From: JANWVO01 sp964458495
Lineage (GTDB): Bacteria > Acidobacteriota > Terriglobia > Bryobacterales > Bryobacteraceae
Reading direction: 5' to 3'
Length of the DNA stretch: 64,000 nt
Assembly (NCBI GenBank): GCA_964458495.1
Contig: CAYWJB010000016.1
Span: 12,748-76,747, forward strand
Part shown: piece by piece, positions 33,513-41,651 of the stretch
Position numbering within the stretch: the stretch's first letter is position 1
Layout: each line of letters opens with the position of its first letter
Translations under genes and position numbers: made by a program
Notes under the pieces: generated by a model
Told to the model about the DNA's origin: nothing
Seen by the model: the letters and a program-made list of their open reading frames with translations, nothing else
The model's database searches: none

Positions 33513-36338
33513 ATGAAGGACCGCGTCGACTACCTGAGCATCCGGGGTGCGCGTGTCCACAATCTCAAGGGCATCTCCCTCGACCTCCCGCACAACCGCC
33601 TCACTGTGGTCACCGGCGTCTCGGGATCCGGCAAGTCTTCGCTGGTCTTTGACACGATCTATGCCGAAGGGCAGCGGCGCTATGTGGAGAGCCTGTCGGC
33701 CTACGCGCGGCAGTTCCTCGAGCGGATGGAGAAGCCCGCCATCGACCAGATCGACGGCATCGCCCCTCCGGTGGCCATCCGGCAGAAGAACACCACTCGC
33801 AACCCGCGCTCGACGGTGGCCACAGCCACCGAGATCCACGATTACCTCCGGCTGCTGTTCGCGCGCGCCGGCGAAACCTGGTGTCCGGCTTGCAACGTGC
33901 GCGTTGAACGCGACACCGTCGATCCCGTGGCGCAGAAGATGCTGGCGCAGCCGGAGGGTTCGCGCTGGTACGCCCTGTTTCCCGTACGCCTGGCGCCGGG
34001 AGCGAAGACGGATGCGCTGAAGGATCATCTGGCCGATCTGCGCCGGCGCGGCTTCACGCGGCTCTACCAGCAGGGGCGCGTCTTCGAATTCTCCACTCCG
34101 GAATCGCTGCTGGAAATGGATTTCGCCCAGCCCTTCTATGTGCTGGCCGACCGGCTGGTGATCCGCCCGGACCAGAAGCAGCGCATCGTGGACACGCTCG
34201 AGATCTGCTATCGCGAAGCCGGCGAAGCCATCTTCGAACAGGCGGGCGAGAGCGAGCCCCTGCGGCTGCGCTTCTCCGAGCAGTTCGCTTGCAAACAGTG
34301 CGGGCGCGCCTTCCCCACGCCGGAGCCGTCGCTGTTCAGCTTCAACAACCCGTGGGGCGCATGCCCGGAGTGCCAGGGCTTCGGGCGCACAATCGACTAT
34401 GACATGGATCTCGTGGTGCCCGACCCGTCGCTGTCCCTCGCCGAGGGCGCCATCGAGCCGTGGACCCGCCCGCAATACGAGTGGGTGCTCGAGGACTTCG
34501 CCGCGCGCCGCCGCCGCGACGTCCGCCTCCGCGTGCCCTACGCCGATCTGACGCCGCAGGAGAAGGACATCGTGCGGGAGGAAGTACGCGCCTTCTTCCA
34601 GGAGGTGGAGCGCAAGAAGTACAAGGTCCACGTGCGCGTGTTCCTCAGCCGCTACCGTGGCTATGCGACCTGTGCCAAATGCGGCGGCGCGCGGCTGCGG
34701 GAGGAGGCGCTGAACGTGCGCGTCGGCGGGAAGACCATTGCCGGGGTGTCGCGCATGAACATCGGCGAGGCGCGGCGGTTCTTCAGCGCGATGGAGCTGC
34801 GTCCGGAACAGGCTGCGGTCGCCTCGCGGGTGCTTGACGAGATCCGCCAGAGGCTCGGCTTTCTGGAAAACGTGGGGCTGGAGTACCTGACGCTGGATCG
34901 GCTCACGATGACGCTATCCGGCGGAGAGGCGCAGAGGATCCAGCTGGCCACCTGCCTGGGATCGAGGCTCGCCGGCGCCATCTACGTGCTCGACGAGCCC
35001 TCCATCGGCCTGCACCCGCGCGACACGGCGCGGCTCATTCGCATTCTTGAAGAACTCCGCGATCTGGGCAACACGGTGCTGGTGGTGGAGCATGACGCTG
35101 ACGTGATGCGCGCGGCGGATCACATCGTCGATCTTGGCCCTGGCGCAGGCGAACTCGGCGGCGAGGTGGTCTTCCAGGGATCGTTGCGCGAGATGCTGGA
35201 AAACGGCGGCAGCCGCCGCGTGGAGACACTGACGGCGCGCTATCTCCGGGGCGAGGCGCGCACCTCGCACAAGACCTCGCGGAAAGCGCCCCGGCCTGGG
35301 CAATGGGTGCGGTTCCTCGGCTGCCGGGCGCACAACCTCAAGGGGATCGATGTCGAAATCCCGCTGGGGCTGATGACCGTGGTGACGGGCGTCTCCGGCT
35401 CCGGCAAGTCGACGCTGTTGCACGACGTCATCTACCGTAGCCTGCTGGGGCGCTACCAGCGCGACCTTTCGGTGGCGCAAGAGGATTCGGAGTTTGACTC
35501 GTCTCTGTCGCGGCAGACCTGCCGCCGCGTGGAAGGAGCCGCGCTGGTGCGCGGGCTGGTGCTGGTGGATCAGTCGCCCATCGGGCGCACGCCGCGTTCC
35601 AACCCGGTCACCTACACCAAGGCGTTCGATCCGATCCGCGAGCTGTTCGCCTCCACACCCGAGGCGGTAAAGCGCGGCTACACTTCCGGGCATTTCTCGT
35701 TCAATGTCAGCGGCGGGCGCTGCGAGACCTGCCAGGGCGACGGCACGGTGACCGTCGAGATGCAGTTCCTGGCCGACGTCGAGCTGGTGTGCGAGGACTG
35801 CCGCGGCACGCGCTACAAGCAGCAGATCCTGGATGTTCGCTACAAGGGGTTGAACATTCACGAAGTGCTGCAACTGACCGTGAGGGAGGCGCTCCAGTTC
35901 TTCTCGGGCCATGCGAGGATCACCTCGCGTCTTCAGCCGCTGGCCGACGTCGGGCTCGGCTATTTGCGGCTGGGCCAGAGCGCCACCACGCTCTCCGGCG
36001 GGGAGGCGCAACGCGTGAAGCTGGCCAGCCATCTTTCCCAGAGCGATGTGGCCGGGCACCTGTTCCTGTTCGACGAGCCGACCACCGGTCTGCATTTCGA
36101 CGACATCGCCAAACTGCTTGACGCCATGGACCGGCTGGTGTTGCGCGGGGCGAGCGTCCTGATCATCGAGCACAATCTCGAGGTGATCCGCCACGCCGAT
36201 TGGGTCATCGACCTCGGCCCCGAGGGTGGCGACCACGGCGGCCGCGTAGTCGTGGCCGGCACGCCCGAGCAGGTGGCCCAATGTGCCGCATCCTGGACCG
36301 GCCGCTTCCTCCTCCCCCTCCTCAGAGGGACAGCCTGA
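33513..36338 (+). CDS. uvrA: Excinuclease ABC subunit A
   Basis: A 941-residue damage-recognition ATPase of nucleotide excision repair, full length. The two ABC modules have Walker A motifs GVSGSGKSSLVFD and GVSGSGKSTLLHD, signatures LSGGEAQRIQLA and LSGGEAQRVKLA, and Walker B regions YVLDEPSIGLHPRD and FLFDEPTTGLHFDD. Zinc-binding CxxC pairs are visible at CKQCGRAF/CPECQGFG and CETCQGDG/CEDCRGTR. The final codons (RGTA) and the stop lie inside a REP-like repeat, so the native C-terminus may have been altered by that insertion. Divergent from mutY. Confidence 0.96.
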   Translation: MKDRVDYLSIRGARVHNLKGISLDLPHNRLTVVTGVSGSGKSSLVFDTIYAEGQRRYVESLSAYARQFLERMEKPAIDQIDGIAPPVAIRQKNTTRNPRSTVATATEIHDYLRLLFARAGETWCPACNVRVERDTVDPVAQKMLAQPEGSRWYALFPVRLAPGAKTDALKDHLADLRRRGFTRLYQQGRVFEFSTPESLLEMDFAQPFYVLADRLVIRPDQKQRIVDTLEICYREAGEAIFEQAGESEPLRLRFSEQFACKQCGRAFPTPEPSLFSFNNPWGACPECQGFGRTIDYDMDLVVPDPSLSLAEGAIEPWTRPQYEWVLEDFAARRRRDVRLRVPYADLTPQEKDIVREEVRAFFQEVERKKYKVHVRVFLSRYRGYATCAKCGGARLREEALNVRVGGKTIAGVSRMNIGEARRFFSAMELRPEQAAVASRVLDEIRQRLGFLENVGLEYLTLDRLTMTLSGGEAQRIQLATCLGSRLAGAIYVLDEPSIGLHPRDTARLIRILEELRDLGNTVLVVEHDADVMRAADHIVDLGPGAGELGGEVVFQGSLREMLENGGSRRVETLTARYLRGEARTSHKTSRKAPRPGQWVRFLGCRAHNLKGIDVEIPLGLMTVVTGVSGSGKSTLLHDVIYRSLLGRYQRDLSVAQEDSEFDSSLSRQTCRRVEGAALVRGLVLVDQSPIGRTPRSNPVTYTKAFDPIRELFASTPEAVKRGYTSGHFSFNVSGGRCETCQGDGTVTVEMQFLADVELVCEDCRGTRYKQQILDVRYKGLNIHEVLQLTVREALQFFSGHARITSRLQPLADVGLGYLRLGQSATTLSGGEAQRVKLASHLSQSDVAGHLFLFDEPTTGLHFDDIAKLLDAMDRLVLRGASVLIIEHNLEVIRHADWVIDLGPEGGDHGGRVVVAGTPEQVAQCAASWTGRFLLPLLRGTA

Positions 36339-36380
36339 CACGGGCAGTTCGCAGCTTTCGCCAAGGGGACGGAGCGCTCT
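36327..36380 (+). repeat. REP-like repeat, copy A (plus orientation)
   Basis: Begins GGGACAGCCTGACACGGGCA, continues with a GTTCGC segment, and ends CCAAGGGGACGGAGCGCTCT. The same sequence occurs inverted at 37154-37219 and again at 63941-64000. Its first 12 bases encode the end and stop of uvrA. With copy B it brackets the decayed transposase gene. Confidence 0.8.
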
Positions 36381-36426
36381 GGCACTTTTGGTGTTCGTCA
36401 CACCATGCACCCACGGTTTAGTCGGC

Positions 36427-37043
36427 ATGCCGAGAGATGCCTGCTGCCCCACACCCGGCGTTCCTCGCTGCCTCTCCAGGCGCGGCACCCACGGCCAGCG
36501 TCTCTTCTTCATAGATTCGGACCGCAAAACCGGCGTGAAACTGCTCGCCTCCAACAGCCACGAGTCAGGCGTGGCGTGCTCGCCTGGTGCCTGATGTCGA
36601 ACCACATCCCACTGGTCGCTGAGCCTGAGGCCGGGGACTCTCTCGCCGTTCTGTTGCGCCGGGCCCACGGCCGCTACGCGCAGATGTTGAACGCCTGTCT
36701 GAAAAGCACCGGACACCTGTCCCAGAGCCGCTTCTTCCGCTGCCCGCTGGAGACGGCGCACCTGCGGCGGGCGCTGGCCGATGTGGAACGCAACCCGGTC
36801 AGGGCGGGCTTGGTGGAACGGGCCGAGCCATACCGGTGGTCGAGCGCGGCGGTGCATCTCGAACTGGCGCAGGACAGGCCAGGGCTGGTGGACGAACCAT
36901 TCTGGCGGGAGTTTGGAGGCGCGGAGACGTGGCGGGAGCTGCTGATGAGCCCGGAGGGGCTGTCCGAGCTGCGGTCGCTGCGTGGATGCACGTTTGCGGG
37001 GCGTCCTTGCGGAAGCGAAAGGTCTTTCCAGGAGATGGAATAG
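36427..37043 (+). pseudogene. REP-associated tyrosine transposase (RAYT, Y1_Tnp) remnant
   Basis: The N-terminal part is read from ATG 36427 (MPRDACCPTPGVPRCLSRRG, then RLFFIDSD), matching the usual RAYT start with its GVPxxxxxRG pattern. That frame hits TGA at 36592. The rest continues in another frame (LAWCLMSNHIPLV onwards to 37043), so one base has been lost near 36570-36580. The HUH motif expected as NHxH reads NHIP, losing the second metal-binding His. The candidate catalytic Tyr (RAHGRYAQMLN) and the GHLSQSRFF and VERNPVRAGLVE segments survive. Flanking inverted REP copies are the expected substrate of such enzymes. Confidence 0.8.
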
Positions 37044-37153
37044 CGGTTCGGGCGGAAGCGGCGGCGGTGGTCGATTGAGAAGGCTCCCGGCGGGCGGTTC
37101 GACCAAGCGGGCGGTGCGGAGGATGGCTGAAATGCCGGGTTCTGCGAAACCGT

Positions 37154-37219
37154 CAGAGCGCTCCGTCCCCTTGGAAGAATCTGCGAACTGCCCGTGTCAG
37201 GCTGTCCCCTTCGATGAAG
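37154..37219 (-). repeat. REP-like repeat, copy B (minus orientation)
   Basis: The reverse complement reads TTCATCGAAGGGGACAGCCT, then GACACGGGCAGTTCGCAGAT, and ends CCAAGGGGACGGAGCGCTCT. It is inverted relative to copy A at 36327 and shares the TTCATCGAAGG left flank with copy C at 63941. It lies 6 bp beyond the pyrC stop codon. Confidence 0.8.
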
Positions 37220-37225
37220 GGGAGA

Positions 37226-38524
37226 TCAGAAGGCGGGCGCCTTCCAGACGATCTCGCCGCCGACGATGGTGAGGATGGGGCCGCCGCGGAAAGTACGCCC
37301 GCTGAACGGCGTGTTGGCGCTCTTCGAGAGCGAGTTCTTGACGTCGTACGTCCAGGGGTATTCGGGGTGCAGAACGGTGACGTCGCCGAGCCAGCCGGGT
37401 TTGAGCGCGCCGCGCGCATGATCCCCCTTCCAGCCGATGATGCGCGCCGGTTCGCTGGTGAACAGGGCGATGAGGCGGTTCAGCGAAATCCTGCCGGAGT
37501 GGACAAGCACTTCGAGAGCCACGCCCAAAGCGGTCTCGAGGCCGAGAATTCCGAAGGGGCAGCGCTCGAACTCCTGCATCTTGTCATCCCCGGCGTGAGG
37601 CGCGTGGTCCGTGGCAAGGCAGTCGACAGCGCCGGAAACAATCCCCTCGATCACGGCATCGACGTGTTCGCGCCCGCGGAGCGGCGGCTTCATCTTGTAG
37701 TTGGAATCGTAAGGCCGCATATGGCGCGTGTCGAGGGCGATGTGGTGGGGCGTGGCCTCGCAGGTGACGGGCAGGCCGCGGCGGCGGGCGAAAGCGACCA
37801 TGGCGACGGCGTTTTTCGTCGAGATGTGCGCCACATGGTAGCGCGCGCCGGTGAGTTCGGCCAGCAGGATGTCTCGCGCCACCATGACGTCCTCCGCCGC
37901 CGCGGGAATGCCGCGCAGGCCGAGGCGCACGCTGTCTGCACACTCGTGCATATCGCCGCCGGCGGAGAGGTTCAGGTCCTCGCAGTGCTGGATCACCGGA
38001 ATGTCGAGCGCGCGGGCCGTTTCCATGGCGCGGCGCATGACGCGCGAGTTCATCACCGGGCGCCCGTCGTCGCTGATGGCCACGGCGCCGGCGGCGATCA
38101 TGGATCCGATGGCGGCCAGTTCCTCGCCCTCGCTGCCTTTCGTGATCGCGCCGATGGGGCAGACGCGCACGGCGGCTTCGCGGCGCGCCTTCTCGACGAT
38201 GTAGGTGGTGACCGTGGCCGAATCGTTCACCGGGTTCGTGTTCGGCATGCAGCACACTGTGGTGAAGCCGCCCGCGGCTGCGGCGCGCGTGCCGGTGGCG
38301 ATGGTTTCACAGTGCGTGAAGCCCGGCTCGCGCAGGTGCACATGGATGTCGATGAAGCCCGGCGCGACGACAAGGCCGGCAACATCGACAGTCTCCGCGC
38401 CGGAGGAGGAGAGCCGCTCGCCGACGGCGGCGATGCGGCCGTCTTCGATGAGCACGTCGGCCACGCCGTCATGGCCCGTCGCCGGGCAGATCACCCGGCC
38501 ATTGCGGATCAGCAGCTTCTTCAC
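37226..38524 (-). CDS. pyrC: Dihydroorotase
   Basis: A 432-residue type I dihydroorotase of pyrimidine synthesis (carbamoyl-aspartate to dihydroorotate), a binuclear zinc amidohydrolase. The start is GTG at 38524, overlapping the pyrB stop (GTGA); the frame stays open further upstream but only inside pyrB. Metal ligands are in FIDIHVHLREPG, the carboxylated-Lys region lies further on, then VIQHCEDLNL and CLATDHAPHAG. Length fits the Bacillus/Aquifex type that works with PyrB. Followed by a REP repeat and no obvious terminator. Confidence 0.94.
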   Translation of the reverse strand: MKKLLIRNGRVICPATGHDGVADVLIEDGRIAAVGERLSSSGAETVDVAGLVVAPGFIDIHVHLREPGFTHCETIATGTRAAAAGGFTTVCCMPNTNPVNDSATVTTYIVEKARREAAVRVCPIGAITKGSEGEELAAIGSMIAAGAVAISDDGRPVMNSRVMRRAMETARALDIPVIQHCEDLNLSAGGDMHECADSVRLGLRGIPAAAEDVMVARDILLAELTGARYHVAHISTKNAVAMVAFARRRGLPVTCEATPHHIALDTRHMRPYDSNYKMKPPLRGREHVDAVIEGIVSGAVDCLATDHAPHAGDDKMQEFERCPFGILGLETALGVALEVLVHSGRISLNRLIALFTSEPARIIGWKGDHARGALKPGWLGDVTVLHPEYPWTYDVKNSLSKSANTPFSGRTFRGGPILTIVGGEIVWKAPAF

Positions 38525-39432
38525 GACAGCAACACCCTTTCCAGCACGGCCATGCGCACAGGGACGCCGTTTTCCACCTGGTTGAGGATCATCGACCGTT
38601 GCGAGTCGGCCACCTCGGAGGAAATCTCGCGGCCGCGGTTCATCGGCCCGGGGTGCATCACGATGACGTCGGGGTGGGCCAGCTCGATGTGCTCCTGCCG
38701 CAGCCCGTAAAAGCGGAAGTATTCGCCAGCCTGCATGGGCGGCTCGTGGATCCGCTCGAGCTGTACGCGGAGCATCATGATCACCCGGGCGCCGCGCACG
38801 GCGCGCTTCATGTCGTACTCGATCTCGATGCCGGGGGCGATGGAGGCCATCTCGCGCGGCAGCAGCGGAGGCGGGCCGCATAGCGCGACGCTGGCGCCGA
38901 ATTTCGAAAGCAGCAAGATGTTGGAGCGGGCTACACGGCTGTGGAGGATGTCGCCGATGATGACGACGCGCAGCCCCTCGAGGCGGCCGCAGCGGTCGAG
39001 GATCGTACGGGCGTCGAGCAGCGCCTGCGTCGGATGCTCGTGCGTGCCGTCGCCGGCATTGACGATCGGCGTCGACAGATACCGCGCCAGGAAGTGGGGC
39101 GCGCCGGAGGCCTGGTGGCGCATGACGATCACTGACGGGCGCATGGCCGCCAGCGTGTTCAGCGTGTCCACCAGGCTTTCGCCCTTGGCGACGCTCGAGC
39201 CGGCGGCGGTGATCGAGAGAGTGTCGGCGCCGAGCCGGTGGGCGGCGATCTCGAAGCTCGAGCGGGTCCGCGTCGAGTTTTCGAAGAACGCGTTGACGAC
39301 CATCATGCCCGTGCAGGTGTTTACTTTCGCGAACGTCGGCCCGCCATGCGGCTGGAAGGCGACGGCGCGGTCAAGGATGCGCTCGATCTCGGCGCGGTCG
39401 AGCTCCTCAATTCCGAGCAGGCTGCGGCCCAT
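38521..39432 (-). CDS. pyrB: Aspartate carbamoyltransferase catalytic subunit
   Basis: A 303-residue enzyme condensing carbamoyl phosphate with aspartate. The carbamoyl-phosphate motif is FFENSTRTRSSFE, GSSVAKGESLVDT holds the 80s-loop Ser and Lys, and HPTQALLDARTI is the domain linker. AAGGAGG precedes the ATG by 9 bp. Middle gene of pyrR-pyrB-pyrC: 12 bp from pyrR and 4-bp overlap with pyrC. No pyrI regulatory subunit is present, consistent with pyrR-type organisms. Confidence 0.95.
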   Translation of the reverse strand: MGRSLLGIEELDRAEIERILDRAVAFQPHGGPTFAKVNTCTGMMVVNAFFENSTRTRSSFEIAAHRLGADTLSITAAGSSVAKGESLVDTLNTLAAMRPSVIVMRHQASGAPHFLARYLSTPIVNAGDGTHEHPTQALLDARTILDRCGRLEGLRVVIIGDILHSRVARSNILLLSKFGASVALCGPPPLLPREMASIAPGIEIEYDMKRAVRGARVIMMLRVQLERIHEPPMQAGEYFRFYGLRQEHIELAHPDVIVMHPGPMNRGREISSEVADSQRSMILNQVENGVPVRMAVLERVLLS

Positions 39433-39444
39433 GGCGCGCCTCCT

Positions 39445-39996
39445 TCAGTCCACCTTCTCCACGAGCATCACCTTTTCGACGCCGTCGATCTCCTGGAACT
39501 TGACCTCGATGATCTCGCGCGAGGAGGTGGGCACCTTGCGGCCGACAAACTGCGCCTCGATGGGGAGCTCGCGGTGGCCGCGGTCGATGAGGACCAGCAG
39601 TTGCACGCGCGCGGGCCGGCCGTGCTCGAACAGGGCGTCGAGCGCGGCGCGCACAGTGCGGCCGGTATAGAGCACGTCGTCCATGAGGATCACGTCCTTG
39701 CCCGTGACCGGGAAGTCGATCTGCGTGCCGCTCACCACGGGCTTCGGCCCGATCGTCGAGAGGTCGTCACGGTAAAGCGTGATGTCGATGGCGCCGACCG
39801 GAACCTGGATGTTTTCGAGCGTTTCGATCTTGCGGGCGATGCGCTGCGCCATGGGCACGCCGCGGCGGTGGATGCCGATGAAGGCGAGCCGGGAGGGATC
39901 GCCGGCCTTCTCGAGCACTTCATGCGCCAGCCGCACGAGCGTGCGGTCCATCTCGGAGGCGCTCATCAGTTGGGCTTTTTCGCGGGTAGCGCTCAT
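39445..39996 (-). CDS. pyrR: PyrR: pyrimidine regulator / uracil phosphoribosyltransferase
   Basis: A 183-residue PRTase-fold protein. The PRPP-binding motif is VILMDDVLYTGRTVRAAL, and FIGIHRRGVPMAQRIA and ITLYRDDL are family hallmarks. In Firmicutes PyrR binds a pyr leader RNA and attenuates the operon. Here pyrR starts only 20 bp after the preceding gene and no leader with a binding loop is visible, so it may act as a uracil PRTase or regulate elsewhere. First pyr gene in the operon. Confidence 0.94.
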   Translation of the reverse strand: MSATREKAQLMSASEMDRTLVRLAHEVLEKAGDPSRLAFIGIHRRGVPMAQRIARKIETLENIQVPVGAIDITLYRDDLSTIGPKPVVSGTQIDFPVTGKDVILMDDVLYTGRTVRAALDALFEHGRPARVQLLVLIDRGHRELPIEAQFVGRKVPTSSREIIEVKFQEIDGVEKVMLVEKVD

Positions 39997-40016
39997 CGGA
40001 GTTCAGTGTACTAATT

Positions 40017-40349
40017 TCAGTGCCGGCGCATCCGGTCCCGGACGCGGCGGGAGAGCCGCTCCAGCTCTTCAAGATCCTTGAGCGCCTTGATGGAGAGCAC
40101 GTGGCCTTTGCTCTTCTCGAGCTCCTCCTGCACCGAGTCCAGGATTTTTCGCATGCGCTCGAGCTCTTTGAGGTTGGCTTCGTAGTTGGCCTTGAGGACC
40201 GCCTCCGACCACAGCCGCCCGTCAGGCAGCTTTTTCGGCTCCTCGCGGGAGGGCGGAGGCATGGGCAACTGCTGTGCGCCCGCTGCTGCGGCGAGAAGGG
40301 AGGCGAAGAGGCGCCTGCTAGACTGAACCTTGATGAAGGAAGTTGGCAT
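40017..40349 (-). CDS. Small exported coiled-coil protein of unknown function
   Basis: 110 residues from ATG 40349. The N-terminus (SFIKVQSSRRLFASLLAAAAGAQQ) is a plausible signal peptide. The mature part is charged and helical, with ANLKELERMRKILDSVQEEL followed by LKDLEELERLSRRVRDRM, and likely forms a coiled coil. The start codon overlaps the divergent hom gene by 17 bp, and no later start keeps the signal. It ends 20 bp before pyrR, so pyrR may be transcribed through it. No family recognised. Confidence 0.6.
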   Translation of the reverse strand: MPTSFIKVQSSRRLFASLLAAAAGAQQLPMPPPSREEPKKLPDGRLWSEAVLKANYEANLKELERMRKILDSVQEELEKSKGHVLSIKALKDLEELERLSRRVRDRMRRH

Positions 40350-41637
40350 CGGCATCATCGGCCTCGGCAACGTGGGAGGGGGGACACTCACCATTGTCGC
40401 GAAAAACGCGGGCGAGATCGCTCGCAAGCTGGGCTTCCCGCTGCGCGTTGTGGCAGTCTGCAGCCGCAATCCGGCGGCGCGGCAGCTGCCGGAGGGCATC
40501 GCTCCGGCGCTGGTGACCCGCGAATGGCGCGAGGTGGTGGCGCATCCGGATGTCGAGATCGTCGCCGAACTCGTGGGGGGCACGGGCGTGGCGGCGGAGA
40601 TCGTGGAAGCTGCCATCGATGCGGGCAAGAGCGTGGTGACAGCGAACAAGGAGCTGATCGCGCTGCGAGGTTTGGAGTTGTGGCAGAGGGCGGAAGCCCG
40701 GGGTGTGACGCTGGCCATGGAGGCGAGCGTCTGCGGCGGCATTCCGATCCACGCGGTGCTGCGCGAGGGCATCGCCGGCGACAGGATCGAGGCGCTGTTC
40801 GGCATCCTGAACGGCACGAGCAACTACATTCTCACGGAGATCGAACAGCACGGCTCGGAGTTCGACAGCGTGCTGGCAGAGGCGCAGCGGCTGGGATACG
40901 CCGAGGCGGACCCGACGGCGGACGTGGACGGTTACGATGCGCGTTCGAAGCTGGCGCTGCTGGGTTCGCTGGCGTTTGGTGTGCGTCTGCAGCCTTCGGC
41001 GATCCCGACGGAGGGCATCCGGCGGATTTCGCCGACGGACTTCGAATACGCGCGCCAGCTGGGTTGCACGATCCGGCTGCTGTGCGCGGCAAGGCGCACG
41101 GAGGAAGGGCTGTTCGTGTCCGTGCGCCCGTCGCTGCTGCCGCTGAAGACGATCATGGCGGGCGTTCGCGGCGCTTACAACGCCGTATGGGTGCGGGGCG
41201 CCTACGGCGCGGACACTTTCTATTACGGGCGCGGCGCGGGTCCCCTGCCGACGGGTGTGGCGGTGACCAGCGACCTGATGCGCGTGGCGCGCGAGCTGCG
41301 CCCCGCGTCCGCGCACCGCGTGCCGCCCTTCGCCGCACGCACGCTGGAGGAGGCCGATCCGCTGCCTGTCGGCAAGCAGACACGGCCATGGTACCTGCGC
41401 TTCCGCATCAAGGACCGGCCGGGCATCATCCGCGACCTTTCGACGATTCTCGCCCGGCACGCCATTTCGATCGACGCCGTGCTGCAGCTGCCCGAACAGG
41501 ACAAGCAGAACCTGCCGTTCGTGATCACGCTGGAAAGCAGCCCGGAGTCGAGCGTCCGCGCGGCACTTCAGGAGATGGCGCCGCTGGACTTCATGGTGGA
41601 GCCACCGCTCGCGCTGCCCATCGAGAAAGGCCTGTAA
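40333..41637 (+). CDS. hom: Homoserine dehydrogenase with C-terminal ACT domain
   Basis: A 434-residue NAD(P)-dependent enzyme reducing aspartate semialdehyde to homoserine, for threonine and methionine. NAD motif IGIIGLGNVGGG, VTANKELIAL, the active-site region GILNGTSNYILTEIE and AQRLGYAEADPTADVDGYDA with the catalytic Asp/Lys area. The ACT regulatory domain is near 355-430 (YLRFRIKDRPGIIRDLS), implying feedback control by threonine. ATG 40333 is chosen over TTG 40330. A second, shorter paralogue lies convergently at 42172-43134. Confidence 0.94.
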   Translation: MKEVGIGIIGLGNVGGGTLTIVAKNAGEIARKLGFPLRVVAVCSRNPAARQLPEGIAPALVTREWREVVAHPDVEIVAELVGGTGVAAEIVEAAIDAGKSVVTANKELIALRGLELWQRAEARGVTLAMEASVCGGIPIHAVLREGIAGDRIEALFGILNGTSNYILTEIEQHGSEFDSVLAEAQRLGYAEADPTADVDGYDARSKLALLGSLAFGVRLQPSAIPTEGIRRISPTDFEYARQLGCTIRLLCAARRTEEGLFVSVRPSLLPLKTIMAGVRGAYNAVWVRGAYGADTFYYGRGAGPLPTGVAVTSDLMRVARELRPASAHRVPPFAARTLEEADPLPVGKQTRPWYLRFRIKDRPGIIRDLSTILARHAISIDAVLQLPEQDKQNLPFVITLESSPESSVRAALQEMAPLDFMVEPPLALPIEKGL

Positions 41638-41651
41638 CCCGGAGGGAGGGT

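Noticed and set aside
33461..33514. Earlier mutY start overlapping the uvrA ATG
   Set aside because: The 18 extra residues are not part of the MutY family and the downstream ATG at 33460 avoids the overlap.
36405..37043. Intact 212-residue transposase read in a single frame
   Set aside because: The true RAYT N-terminus lies in another frame starting at 36427. The in-frame upstream part is not RAYT-like and the HUH motif is broken.
34914..37106. A 730-codon open frame opposite uvrA and the transposase remnant
   Set aside because: Antisense shadow of the uvrA frame with no motif. uvrA is unambiguous.
38525..38881. Long N-terminal extension of dihydroorotase
   Set aside because: The frame stays open inside pyrB but the protein match begins at the GTG at 38524, which overlaps the pyrB stop by 4 bp.
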